From Alphaproteobacteria bacterium (GTDB lineage: Bacteria; Pseudomonadota; Alphaproteobacteria; Rhizobiales; JAJFHC01), in contig JAJFHD010000012.1 of assembly GCA_021775805.1 (NCBI GenBank), forward strand, positions 62,001 to 126,000: a stretch of 64,000 nucleotides of DNA, read 5' to 3'. The notes under the pieces were generated by a model. It had not been told where the DNA came from and did not search any database. It worked only from the letters and a program-made list of their open reading frames with translations. Positions within the stretch are counted from its first letter, which is position 1; each line of letters begins with the position of its first letter. Below are positions 16,586 through 25,183 of this stretch, one piece after another. The position numbers and the translations under genes are program-made.

Positions 16586-17662
16586 ATGAATACAAACTCG
16601 ATTTCAATGGCAGAGGGCTCCTCCCGGCCGAGCGGCACCGGTTCCGTTCGCATCTGGCTTGTGTGCATGGCAGGCCTGATTCTGGCGATGGTGATTGTCG
16701 GTGGCGCCACGCGCCTGACCGACTCGGGGCTGTCGATCACCGAATGGCAGCCAATCCTCGGGGCGATCCCGCCGCTGACGGAGGCCGACTGGCAGGGTGC
16801 CTTCGCGAAATACAAGCAGATTCCTGAATATTCGCTGATCAACAAGGACATGTCCCTGTCCGGATTCAAGTCGATCTACTGGTGGGAATGGGCACACCGT
16901 TTTCTGGGAAGATTCGTCGGTCTGGCGTTTCTCGTGCCGCTGATGTTGTTCTGGTGGCGCGGGGCCATCGACCGGCCGCTCCGGCGCCGGTTGATCTTCG
17001 TTTTTATTCTGGGCGGTCTGCAGGGCGCGCTTGGCTGGTACATGGTCATGAGCGGACTTGTGGACCGGGTCGACGTCAGCCAGTACCGGCTGGCGGCCCA
17101 TCTGGGGCTGGCGGTCGTGTTGTTTGCCTATGTGTTCTGGCTGTTTCTGGATTTGGGCGAGAACGCCAGTCCGACGGCACGGTCCACCTCACTTCAGGGG
17201 CCCGGCATCGTCGCGGCCGGCCTGCTGGTTTGCCTGGTCTTCGTCCAGGTGCTGCTGGGCGGCTTGGTCGCCGGTCTCGATGCCGGCATCGGTTACAACA
17301 CCTGGCCCGCCATGGGCGATGGTCTGGTGCCGCTGGGGCTGTGGACGCTCGAGCCGTGGTATCTGAACCTGTTTGAAAATTCCACGACCGTGCAGTTCAA
17401 TCACCGGATGCTGGCTTACGGCATTGCCCTTTTTGCCTTGGTCCATGTGACCGGCAGTCTGCGCAAAGCACACAATGTCCGGGCAAGGATGTCGTCCTGG
17501 GCGGTGCTTGCAGCCATCCTGGCTCAAGCCGGACTGGGCATCTGGACGCTTCTTGAGATCGTCCCCTTCAACCTCGCGCTGGCCCACCAGGCAGGGGCTG
17601 TTCTTGTGCTGGCCGTCTGTCTCTGGCACCTGCATTCGCTCAAGGCTTTGTCTGAACCCTGA
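16586..17662 (+). CDS. ctaA: Heme A synthase (COX15/CtaA)
   Basis: A 358-residue eight-helix inner membrane protein that converts heme O to heme A for aa3-type cytochrome oxidase. Signatures include GGATRLTDSGLSITEWQPI, the WWEWAHRFLGRFVG helix with its heme-ligand histidine, QYRLAAHLGLA, QFNHRMLAYG and LAHQAGAVLVL, which supply the four conserved histidines in two repeated four-helix halves. This is the COX15 type (type 2) found in alphaproteobacteria and mitochondria. It stands alone; the cytochrome oxidase genes are not in the window. Confidence 0.95.
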   Translation: MNTNSISMAEGSSRPSGTGSVRIWLVCMAGLILAMVIVGGATRLTDSGLSITEWQPILGAIPPLTEADWQGAFAKYKQIPEYSLINKDMSLSGFKSIYWWEWAHRFLGRFVGLAFLVPLMLFWWRGAIDRPLRRRLIFVFILGGLQGALGWYMVMSGLVDRVDVSQYRLAAHLGLAVVLFAYVFWLFLDLGENASPTARSTSLQGPGIVAAGLLVCLVFVQVLLGGLVAGLDAGIGYNTWPAMGDGLVPLGLWTLEPWYLNLFENSTTVQFNHRMLAYGIALFALVHVTGSLRKAHNVRARMSSWAVLAAILAQAGLGIWTLLEIVPFNLALAHQAGAVLVLAVCLWHLHSLKALSEP

Positions 17663-17756
17663 TGACGTGTGGTAATCGTCCTTGAATACGCTGCTCGGCG
17701 AGAGTTCCTTTGAAGTATCCGGTCCGCTTCTTCGGCGACCCACTCCGTGTCGCAAC

Positions 17757-18599
17757 TCAAACGAAATTCCCAACGGGTTGCAGGTAACTGGAACTCACAA
17801 AGCCGACCCGGTCAAACCCGTTGCGGCTCACGGCACACCACTTGGACCTTATCCACTTTTTGTTGTACTTGCGGTATGCATAGGAATGAACATAAACCTC
17901 CTGGCCGTTGTTGAAACTGCCGATCCTGGGACTGGTTCCGGAATAGGATTTCCGCAATGACAGCGTGTCACCGGCTGCGACAACAACCTTGAACTTATAA
18001 ATCTTCTCACCCGAACGGTCGTCAATCAGATCGTGAAACGGTGCAAGGTCGAGCGCTGGCCCGGTATCGACCTTGCGGGCGATCGATACGTCGTCGTGCC
18101 GCACGACATCGCGTATCTGGTACGACTGAACAACCGCTTCCGTCACATCCAGTGCCGATTGCAGCTGTTCGTCGGTAAACCGTTCCCAATAGATTCCCTG
18201 ATATTCGCCCTTGCCGTTGTAGTGATCGCCGGCGACGACATCATCGGCATCCATGGTGCTGCCATAGGCGTTCTTGTAAACGCCGTTCTTGAGATAACAC
18301 GGTCCATAATTGGCGAAACAGATTCCGATTGAAAAACTGTTCAAATTGTTCCAACCGCGCCAGTTGCTCGCGCCCGCGTGCCGCACGATCCTGTTGAACG
18401 GTGCGGTTTGACAGATGTCACCGTTGCGGTCGATGATGACATTGTAGCCATATCCCTTTTTATTGAGGTGCGTGACGCTGCTGGAAACGGTGCCGCCCAT
18501 TGTGTAGTGCAGCGTAATGTAGCTTGGCACCAGGGTCCCGTAAGTCTTCACCTTGTGTTTGCGCGACGCGCCAACATAAACATGATCGTCAATCGGCAT
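17757..18599 (-). CDS. N-acetylmuramoyl-L-alanine amidase (Amidase_2/PGRP fold) with SH3-like tail
   Basis: A 280-residue protein. The Amidase_2 domain (about residues 20-195) shows zinc-ligand type motifs ITLHYTMGG (H31) and IVRHAGASNWRGW, and a third near VDTGPALDL. Residues 205-278 resemble an SH3-like cell-wall binding module (VVVAAGDTLSLRKSYSG, VGFVSSSYLQPVG). No signal peptide is present, as in phage endolysins and some intracellular amidases; it would need another route to reach murein. It is divergent, across 272 bases, from the STAND NTPase gene. No phage genes flank it. Role: cell-wall cleavage; biological purpose unclear. Confidence 0.75.
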   Translation of the reverse strand: MPIDDHVYVGASRKHKVKTYGTLVPSYITLHYTMGGTVSSSVTHLNKKGYGYNVIIDRNGDICQTAPFNRIVRHAGASNWRGWNNLNSFSIGICFANYGPCYLKNGVYKNAYGSTMDADDVVAGDHYNGKGEYQGIYWERFTDEQLQSALDVTEAVVQSYQIRDVVRHDDVSIARKVDTGPALDLAPFHDLIDDRSGEKIYKFKVVVAAGDTLSLRKSYSGTSPRIGSFNNGQEVYVHSYAYRKYNKKWIRSKWCAVSRNGFDRVGFVSSSYLQPVGNFV

Positions 18600-18871
18600 G
18601 GCGGTGTCCTCCGGAATAGTGGTCGATTATCTTAGACGGTGGCGCTAGGAATACACAATAGCTTGAGCGGAATTGATGTTGTGTGTTTGGAATGCAGTTG
18701 TTGCCAAAAAATTGGACACTTCGTCTATTGCACTTTTTCTATTGCCTGCAAGTTGTCAGAGTTTACGGTACGGTTGATTCTTTGCTTTGTCTTGGCTCGG
18801 TTTCCAGCGTTTGAGTGCCCGCACAAGGGCCAAATGCTTGCTTGGGTGTGTTTGATCAGGAGTCTTACCAA
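18600..18871. promoter_or_regulatory. AT-richer divergent gap before the STAND NTPase gene
   Basis: The 272 bases between the amidase and STAND genes are visibly poorer in G+C than the surroundings, with runs such as TTGCACTTTTTCTATTGCC at 18729-18747. They should carry promoters for both genes. An AGGAG at 18858-18862 lies nine bases before the TTG at 18872 and decides the proposed start of the STAND protein. No clear operator was found. Confidence 0.45.
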
Positions 18872-21688
18872 TTGCCACCAGAAACTGACGGTCCCGAGAT
18901 TGATCCTGAGGGTTTGATCGAAGATCTGGCATCGACGGGAGGGTTACACTCACTGCTCGCGGATTCCGACGTCAAGTCTGCCCTGTTGCAGGAGCTTCGG
19001 GATTTGTCTGTTCCGGCACCCGGGCTTGTTTATCGGCTTTTATGTTTTGCGACCGGGCGCTGCGAGAACTTTCTGGGCGGTGCGATCGCTTCGCGCATGA
19101 GTGCGATGATTGAAAAGACGCCGGCCTTGGCGGCGGTTTTCCAGAGGATTGCGAACCTCAAACATGGTGAGAAATCGGCCGACACGCTGAAAGCCAAACT
19201 CCTCGATGCAATCAAGGACGGGAAACCGTTCGATGCCGCAGACATTGCCGCAGACGAGGCGACATCGCTTGAACTGGTGATTGCGCTGCACTCAGCCAAC
19301 GGGCTTCAGACTGTTGCCGACAAGCAGGATGAACTCGCCATAGAGCTGCTTTCCGGGTTTCGAAAAGACATCGAAGATCTGTTCCAGGACCTGGTTGAAC
19401 CGAACCTCCGGTGGCCGGATGTTGCGTCCGACCCGGACGATCAAAGTGCGTTCAACAGGCTGAAGTACACCGCCGGCATCGACAGATTTGTCGGCCGCGA
19501 AGAAGAGATCGACCTTCTCCACCGGTTTTCGGGCGATCCGTCATTCGCGGGGGAGAAGTTTCACTTTCGATGGATGCTGATGACCGGGGAAGGCGGGTCG
19601 GGGAAAACCAGGCTGGCCTTCAGCTTCACCAGAGAACACCTGGATGTCGGTATTTGGGTCTCAGGGAAACTTGACGTTGACAGTCTTGCGGCTTTTACGC
19701 TGGTGGATAAATGGCGGCCTCGGCAACCGACATTCATTGTGATCGACTACGCGCAAACAGTCCCTGAACAGGCAAACCGTCTTCTGCGCGCCATGTCCGC
19801 CAATGCAAAGTTCTATGAGTTCCCGGTCCGTCTTCTGCTTCTGGAACGCCGGTCCGATCCCAGTTGGACGGATAAAATGCTCCCGAACGACAGCAATCAG
19901 CAGATGATCACGGATCACTGTTTTGGCGGCAAGGGCATTGACGGCATTGACCTCAGACCGCTCATGCGAGGTGAAATAATGACACTCGTTAAGGGGCGAT
20001 TTGAGCGCCAGGGCAAGCCGGCACCGCCTGACGACGAGTTGTTCAACAATGTTGTGCGGGTCGATCCACGTTCCATTCAGGTTGAACATCAAGGCCAATC
20101 GCTCGACATCCCGGTCCCTCGTCCGCTTTTTGCCGTTGCCGTAGCGGACGCTCTGATCGCTGCAAACGTGACTGAAGAGGATGCGCCGATTGTCCTTACC
20201 CAGGAGGGCGTGTTGTCGGAGATCATCAAGCGGGACCGTCTAACGCGGTGGACCCTGGCGGTGCCCGATCAACCCACCCTGCGAAGATACGAACGTGCCC
20301 TCGCATTGGCCACTCTGGTGCAAGGGTTGGACCTTTCGATCCTGTCCGATCAGGAACGCCACTTTGGTGAGAAAGCCGCCAAGTGGCTTCCAACCGGGGG
20401 CCCTGATCTCGACATGAATATCCTTGAGGTTTTCGGTGTTACCGGAACACAACTCACGTCACTTGAGCCCGACATATTGGGCGAGTTTTTCGTCTTGGAG
20501 CTGCTCACGCACTCAGACGTCCCAGCCGACGTGAAAAGTGCTCTGCTCAACGGTTGCATGCGCCTCAATCACCCTGCGCCATCTGTGTTTCTGCTGCGCG
20601 TTCGAAATGACTTCCCGAACCGTTTTGAAGAACTTCTTTCACCAAACGATGTTCGCGAATGCAAAGATTTGGCTGCACTTAGAGTGTTTTCTGCTCTGTC
20701 TGTAGATTACGTGAACATCTGCGCAAACCAAAACGACCTGTCCGCGGCAACACAACTTCTCGATGCAATTTCCGATGCCAATGGGTCTTTCAAGGACCGG
20801 GAGATTGCGCTCGGTGAAGTCCGAGCTGCTGTCAACGTCACAAGCGATGCCGGTTCGGCGCAGGACTGGCCGCGTGTGGAGGCCATGCTCGCCCGGCTAG
20901 ACAGGGCGCGCGCGGCCTATCCCGACGACCGGGAGATTGCACTCGAAGAGGCCAAGGCTGCTGTCAACGTCACACACGATGCCGGATCGGCGCAGGACCG
21001 GGCGCGTGTGGAGGCCATGCTCGCCCGGCTCGACAAGGTGCGCGCGGCCTGTCCCGACGACCAGGAGATTGCGCTCGCTGAGGCGAAAGCTGCTGTCAAC
21101 GTCACACACCATGCCGGGTCGGCGCAGGACTGGCCGCGCGTTGAGGCGATGCTCGCGCGGCTCGATGGGGTGCGTGCGGCCTATCCCGACGACCGGGAGA
21201 TTGCGCTCGAAGAGGCCAAGGCTGCTGTCAACGTCACACACGATGCCGGGTCGGCGCAGGACTGGCCGCTTGTGGAGGCGATGCTCGCCCGGCTCGATGG
21301 GGTGCGCGCGGCCTGTCCCGACGACCGGGAGATTGCGCTCCGTGAGGCCCGCGCTGCTGTCAACGTCACGAACGATGCTGGGTCGGCGCAGGACTGGCCG
21401 CGTGTGGAGGCGATGCTGGCCCGGCTTGACGGGGTGCGCTCGGCCTTTCCCGACGACCGGGAGATTGCGCTCCTTGAGGTTCAAGCTGCTGTCAACGTCA
21501 CAAACAATGCCGGGTCGGCGCAGGACTGGCCGCGTGTGGAGGCCATGCTCGCCCGGGTCGAAGTCCTTGCTGAGAAATTCGGAGTTGATTTTGTTGTTGT
21601 CCAGCAAGACGACCGACAAATTACCCTTGGAACAATCATCGAAGCCATCAAAGAGCAGTTGGAACACAAGCCGCCTGATCAGGATTAG
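18872..21688 (+). CDS. STAND-type P-loop NTPase with C-terminal near-identical 44-residue repeats
   Basis: A 938-residue protein from a TTG start with a perfect AGGAG nine bases upstream; a GTG at 18815 would add 19 residues without such a site. Residues 1-195 match no domain I recognise. The NTPase module starts near RFVGREEEIDLL; Walker A is GEGGSGKT (239-246) and Walker B ends in D292 (FIVIDYAQT), with a winged-helix-like part after about 490. From residue 642 come six 44-residue TPR-like repeats with nearly identical sequence. STAND proteins with superstructure-forming repeats act as sensors in immunity (Avs-like) or signalling: ligand on the repeats triggers oligomerisation and an N-terminal effector. 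Function is inference. Confidence 0.82.
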   Translation: MPPETDGPEIDPEGLIEDLASTGGLHSLLADSDVKSALLQELRDLSVPAPGLVYRLLCFATGRCENFLGGAIASRMSAMIEKTPALAAVFQRIANLKHGEKSADTLKAKLLDAIKDGKPFDAADIAADEATSLELVIALHSANGLQTVADKQDELAIELLSGFRKDIEDLFQDLVEPNLRWPDVASDPDDQSAFNRLKYTAGIDRFVGREEEIDLLHRFSGDPSFAGEKFHFRWMLMTGEGGSGKTRLAFSFTREHLDVGIWVSGKLDVDSLAAFTLVDKWRPRQPTFIVIDYAQTVPEQANRLLRAMSANAKFYEFPVRLLLLERRSDPSWTDKMLPNDSNQQMITDHCFGGKGIDGIDLRPLMRGEIMTLVKGRFERQGKPAPPDDELFNNVVRVDPRSIQVEHQGQSLDIPVPRPLFAVAVADALIAANVTEEDAPIVLTQEGVLSEIIKRDRLTRWTLAVPDQPTLRRYERALALATLVQGLDLSILSDQERHFGEKAAKWLPTGGPDLDMNILEVFGVTGTQLTSLEPDILGEFFVLELLTHSDVPADVKSALLNGCMRLNHPAPSVFLLRVRNDFPNRFEELLSPNDVRECKDLAALRVFSALSVDYVNICANQNDLSAATQLLDAISDANGSFKDREIALGEVRAAVNVTSDAGSAQDWPRVEAMLARLDRARAAYPDDREIALEEAKAAVNVTHDAGSAQDRARVEAMLARLDKVRAACPDDQEIALAEAKAAVNVTHHAGSAQDWPRVEAMLARLDGVRAAYPDDREIALEEAKAAVNVTHDAGSAQDWPLVEAMLARLDGVRAACPDDREIALREARAAVNVTNDAGSAQDWPRVEAMLARLDGVRSAFPDDREIALLEVQAAVNVTNNAGSAQDWPRVEAMLARVEVLAEKFGVDFVVVQQDDRQITLGTIIEAIKEQLEHKPPDQD
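20795..21556 (+). repeat. Six in-frame tandem 132-bp repeats in the STAND gene
   Basis: Units begin at 20795, 20927, 21059, 21191, 21323 and 21455, exactly 132 bp (44 codons) apart; the sixth degenerates after about 102 bp. Each encodes a DREIAL..AAVNVT..AGSAQDWPRVEAMLAR pattern. DNA identity between units is very high, so they arose by recent duplication or are kept alike by gene conversion. Differences cluster at a few codons (unit positions 7, 9-10, 17-18, 25-27, 37 and 41-42). Confidence 0.95.
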
Positions 21689-21790
21689 ACGGCCTTCACG
21701 CCACGGCGGCCATAGTGCCATGTTCCGCCATTTGCCCAAGTTGCGCTTTGTCAGCTAAGGGACGGTGCCATACTACCCGGACCACCGTTT

Positions 21791-21834
21791 CCCGGGCGCG
21801 ATGCAGCACGTCAGTGCTGCTTTGCAGACCCGGG
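21791..21834. repeat. Nested REP-like palindrome
   Basis: CCCGGG at 21791-21796 pairs with CCCGGG at 21829-21834, enclosing a second perfect stem GCAGCAC / GTGCTGC (21803-21809 with 21814-21820). The style matches interspersed palindromic elements common between convergent genes of alphaproteobacteria. A second CGGG-rich hairpin follows near 21870-21898. Confidence 0.55.
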
Positions 21835-21990
21835 ACCGCGCCAAACGCAGACGCCTGAGACTGGTAAGGTCCCGGCTCACCCTTCGGGTGTCCGGGGAAC
21901 GTCATCGGTTCTGACCAGCAAACCCTAAATCGTGTTCAGCGCTGCTCCAGATTGGCACACATGATCTTGGCCGCCTTTCTAAACTGTCGT

Positions 21991-22034
21991 CCTCGTGCGC
22001 CGGCACGAGGGCCTCCTGATTTGCGATTCAGGAG
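21991..22034 (+). other. Tandem hairpins, the second enclosing an AGGAG
   Basis: Hairpin one has an 8-bp perfect stem (CCTCGTGC 21991-21998 with GCACGAGG 22003-22010, 4-base loop). Hairpin two follows after two bases with a 7-bp perfect stem (CTCCTGA 22013-22019 with TCAGGAG 22028-22034). The AGGAG in the second stem could serve as ribosome binding site for a short frame at 22041, so it might gate translation. No T tract follows. Confidence 0.45.
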
Positions 22035-22040
22035 ATGTAC

Positions 22041-22247
22041 GTGTCAAGCATTTACATGACAGGTTTTAGGGGAACATCGGGCATCCACACCTTTGAACTG
22101 ATGGCGACGACCGAACGCGAAACGCCCCGGTTCTTCAACAAAATTGACCTGGACCGGAGTCTGAACCGGCTCTTTGTGGTGTTGCGGGCAACGGGCGCGC
22201 ACGGCATCGCATTCGCCGCAGCGATCGATCAAGGGGCGGTGTCGTAG
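22041..22247 (+). CDS. Doubtful short ORF downstream of tandem hairpins
   Basis: A possible 68-residue protein from a GTG at 22041 (ATG at 22035 is too close to the AGGAG). It begins MSSIYMTGFRGTSGIHTFEL and resembles no family I know. Its end overlaps the 3' end of the convergent ligase gene by 19 bases. Support is only the well placed AGGAG and the hairpins; the opposite strand is also open here, so it may be spurious. Confidence 0.25.
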   Translation: MSSIYMTGFRGTSGIHTFELMATTERETPRFFNKIDLDRSLNRLFVVLRATGAHGIAFAAAIDQGAVS

Positions 22248-23752
22248 ACCAGGTCGCAGAGCTTCAGGCGCTGGACTTTGCCCGATGGTCCCTTTGGCAG
22301 ATCGTCGAGAACGTGCAAACGGTCCGGGGTCTTGAATTTCCCCAGATGGGCACTGCAGTGTGCCAGAAGTTCATCTTCGGAGGCGCTGCGCCCCGGCTGG
22401 AACCGAATGCAGGCCTCAACCCGCTGGCCATACTGCGCGCAGGGCACCGCGAAGGCTGCCGCCTCGAGAATGGCCTGGTGTTCCAGCAATACTTCGTCGA
22501 CTTCGCGCGGGGCGATGTTTTCACCGCCCTTGATGATCAGTTCCTTGATCCGGCCGGTGACGAAAACAAAGCCGTCCTCGTCCATGTGGCCGAGATCGCC
22601 GGTCCGGAGCCAGCCATCGGCGGTTATGGTTTTCGCCGTTTCATCGGGCTGGTGCAGGTATCCCTGCATCACATTGCTGCCGCGGACCAGAATTTCACCG
22701 GTCTGGCCACGGGGCACTTCGGCCTGGTTGTCGTCGCCGATGATGACGTCGTTGCCGACCGGGACACCGGGTGACCCGATCTTGGCCGTGGCCGGCGGCA
22801 TCGGGTTTGAAAGAATCTGCGCGCCGGTCTCCGTCAGGCCCATGGTTTCGATGATCCTGATGCCGAAACGCTCCTCGAAGCGGCGATGGGTGTCCGGGGC
22901 AAGCGGTGCCGAGGCGGACCGTGCGAACCGCAAGCGGGCGTGATCGATCTCGGGCTGGACGCCTTCGCTCAGGAGATAGGCAAAATGCGTCGGCACAGCG
23001 CTGAACCAGCTGACATTGTTGTCCCGGACCTGTTGCCAGAAGCTGCGGACCGAAAACCGGTCGGGCATCACCAGTCCGCTGCGCGACATCAGGGTGCCGA
23101 CCACGGTCACGCACAGGCCATTGATGTGATAGATCGGCAGCACGCACATGGCCGTGTCGCCGGGGCGCACGCCGTGCCCGTGGACCACGTTCAGGCCCGA
23201 CGCCATCAGGCTGTCGTGGCCGTGAACGACGCCCTTCGGCTTGCCGGTCGTGCCGGAGGTGTACATGAGAAGGCCCGGCGTCGTTGGCCCCGGCCGGACA
23301 TTCGGCACCGCCTGCGGATCGGCTTCAACCGGCCATTGGGGGCCCGTGTCCGGATCGATCCGGACGATGGTCACCGGGTGTTCAGCCTCGGCCAGGGCGT
23401 CATCGATGAGCGGACGGCACGCGTCGGCACACAGGATCACGGAAGCCTTGGAATGCCCGATCACATAGGACAGGACGCGGGCGCCGGCGACAAGGTTGAG
23501 CGGCGTTGCCAGATAGCCGCCGACGGTAATGCCCGTGAAACACAAGGTGGACCAGATACTGTTGGGCGCCGCAATGGCAACTGTGGCCCCCTCGGCCAGT
23601 CCGAGTGTGTCCAGGCTGCAGGCAATCTGGCGGGAACGGCTGGCGGCTTCAGCCCATGTGACCGTTGCGCCGGTGTGGGGGCATGTGATCCAGACCGCAT
23701 TGGCATCCTCGCTGGCATTGGCTTCCAGCTGTTCTGCAATGCTTGAAGTCAT
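22229..23752 (-). CDS. Acyl-CoA synthetase, probable sulfoacetate--CoA ligase (SauT-like)
   Basis: A 507-residue class I adenylate-forming ligase. The AMP-binding P-loop is LLMYTSGTTGKPKGVVHGH, the adenine motif ETMGLTETGAQILS, the hinge and core GWLRTGDLGHMDEDGFVFV, and the C-terminal catalytic lysine lies in LPKGPSGKVQRLKL. The ATG at 23752 overlaps the stop of the upstream dehydrogenase gene as ATGA, indicating translational coupling. With the acylating aldehyde dehydrogenase and a tripartite transporter this recalls sauS-sauT of Cupriavidus necator, where sulfoacetate becomes sulfoacetyl-CoA and then sulfoacetaldehyde. The family is certain; the substrate is inference from context. Confidence 0.85.
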   Translation of the reverse strand: MTSSIAEQLEANASEDANAVWITCPHTGATVTWAEAASRSRQIACSLDTLGLAEGATVAIAAPNSIWSTLCFTGITVGGYLATPLNLVAGARVLSYVIGHSKASVILCADACRPLIDDALAEAEHPVTIVRIDPDTGPQWPVEADPQAVPNVRPGPTTPGLLMYTSGTTGKPKGVVHGHDSLMASGLNVVHGHGVRPGDTAMCVLPIYHINGLCVTVVGTLMSRSGLVMPDRFSVRSFWQQVRDNNVSWFSAVPTHFAYLLSEGVQPEIDHARLRFARSASAPLAPDTHRRFEERFGIRIIETMGLTETGAQILSNPMPPATAKIGSPGVPVGNDVIIGDDNQAEVPRGQTGEILVRGSNVMQGYLHQPDETAKTITADGWLRTGDLGHMDEDGFVFVTGRIKELIIKGGENIAPREVDEVLLEHQAILEAAAFAVPCAQYGQRVEACIRFQPGRSASEDELLAHCSAHLGKFKTPDRLHVLDDLPKGPSGKVQRLKLCDLVYDTAP

Positions 23753-25152
23753 CGTCCATGACTTTCCCAATAGTCGGAAAAAATCTCATCAAGCGACGGG
23801 CGGCGCTCCGCGATGGTGCGGGCGACGACCACCTTGTTCACGAAATGCTGCCAGTTCAGGTTGCCGTCGATCGAATTGCCACCCCAGCTGCCGCAGCCCA
23901 TCGATAACGAGAACGGCAGCCCGTTGTTGAAAAAGCCGCCGGTTGCAAAGCAATGGGCCTGGTTTACGATCACCCGGCAGGTGCGGGCCTCCATCGCCAG
24001 CCGGCGTGCGCGTGAATCGTCCACCGAGTGCAGCCCGAGCGAATGCCCGGCGCCCTGAATGGTCTGGATGGCCACTGCTTTTTTCATGGCATCATCGAAA
24101 TCTGCAGCCCGGTGAAGCGCCAGGAAACGCGCCATCTTTTCACCGGTCATCAGCTGATCCGGGCCGATCTCGTTTTGCGGTGCCACCAGAAAACGGGTGC
24201 CATCAGGGGCGGCATCGCCAAGGCCGGTTTCCGCCAGAACCACATCAATGTCCTTGGCAAGCAATACGTTCGTGAGCTTGCCCCCATGCCAGTGCAGCGC
24301 CTCGAGCCGTGCGGTCTGATCCTCATCCAGGCAGAACCCGCCTTCCTCTGCGAGTGCCGCCACGACGGCGTCGTATACGGCGTCGACCGCGATGACAGCG
24401 TTCTCGGATGAGCAGGAGGTGGCGTTGTCAAAGGTTTTTGATGCCGCGATCTTGGCTGCGGCTGCGGCGATGTCTGCGGTCTCGTCGATGATGGTCACAA
24501 CATTGCCCGCACCGACGCCGATGGCCGGCGTGCCGGATGAATAGCCGGCGCGCACGTTGGACTGGGACCCGGTGACGATCACCAGATCGGCGCGCTGCAT
24601 CAGCCGCTCGGTTTTCGGCTTGGACGGCGGCGCGGACACCATCTGGACCAGATTGTCCGGCAGGCCGAGTTTGGCCAGTGCCGGATGGATCTGATCGAGC
24701 AGGGCCTGCAGCGGCTTCACGCCCTTTGGCGACGGCGCCAGTATGATGGCGTTGCCGGTCTTGAGAGCGTTGATCGTGTTGTTGACGGGCGTCGCCAGCG
24801 GGTTGGTCGACGGCACGATGGCCGCCACCACGCCTTTCGGCCTCAGATAGGTGGAAAGGCCCAGGGCCTCGTCGTCCCCGATGTGGCCGAAGGCGGTTAC
24901 CCCCTTGAGGTCGCGCATCAGGCCGAGGGTCTTGTTGTGGTTCTTCTTGAACTTGTCGTCGGCATTGCCGAGGCCGGTTTCGGCCACCGCCAGTTCAGCC
25001 AGTTCGCGATTGCGTTGCGGTTCCATCAGCGCCCAGGCAACGGCCTGACAGGCGGTATCGAACAGCGCTTGCGTGCCCATGCTTTCATAAGCCTCCTGCG
25101 CAACACGCGCACGGGCTACCATGGTGTCGATTTCGGCGATTTCTTCTGTCAC
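23749..25152 (-). CDS. Acylating aldehyde dehydrogenase, probable sulfoacetaldehyde dehydrogenase (SauS-like)
   Basis: A 467-residue CoA-acylating aldehyde dehydrogenase. The catalytic cysteine is C247 in NATSCSSENAV; cofactor-binding features include PKGVVAAIVPSTNPLATPVNN and TGSQSNVRAGYSSGTPAIGVG, typical of the EutE/AdhE-N/SauS group. It would reduce an acyl-CoA to the aldehyde or the reverse. The GTG at 25152 is chosen because GAGAGGA lies just upstream and because an ATG at 25230 would overlap the tctA gene by 47 bases. Coupled by a 4-base overlap to the downstream ligase. Alternatives are propanal or other acylating dehydrogenases, but the partner genes favour sulfoacetaldehyde. Confidence 0.85.
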   Translation of the reverse strand: MTEEIAEIDTMVARARVAQEAYESMGTQALFDTACQAVAWALMEPQRNRELAELAVAETGLGNADDKFKKNHNKTLGLMRDLKGVTAFGHIGDDEALGLSTYLRPKGVVAAIVPSTNPLATPVNNTINALKTGNAIILAPSPKGVKPLQALLDQIHPALAKLGLPDNLVQMVSAPPSKPKTERLMQRADLVIVTGSQSNVRAGYSSGTPAIGVGAGNVVTIIDETADIAAAAAKIAASKTFDNATSCSSENAVIAVDAVYDAVVAALAEEGGFCLDEDQTARLEALHWHGGKLTNVLLAKDIDVVLAETGLGDAAPDGTRFLVAPQNEIGPDQLMTGEKMARFLALHRAADFDDAMKKAVAIQTIQGAGHSLGLHSVDDSRARRLAMEARTCRVIVNQAHCFATGGFFNNGLPFSLSMGCGSWGGNSIDGNLNWQHFVNKVVVARTIAERRPSLDEIFSDYWESHGR

Positions 25153-25183
25153 GCCTGGTCCTCTCCGGGGTCGGTAGTGTGGT

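Larger units (their letters stand above)
21689..22228. other. Gene-poor gap with palindromes
   Basis: Between the STAND gene and the acyl-CoA ligase gene (which end towards each other) are 540 bases with no confident gene. They hold a REP-like nested palindrome at 21791-21834 and a pair of perfect hairpins at 21991-22034, followed by a short open frame of doubtful status starting near 22041. Confidence 0.5.

Noticed and set aside
20795-21556. CRISPR array or tandem satellite
   Set aside because: The 132-bp units are contiguous, in frame and protein-coding with no spacers, so they are gene-internal repeats.
17757-22228. Prophage remnant around the amidase
   Set aside because: No integrase, holin, terminase or structural gene is present; flanks are housekeeping and metabolic genes.
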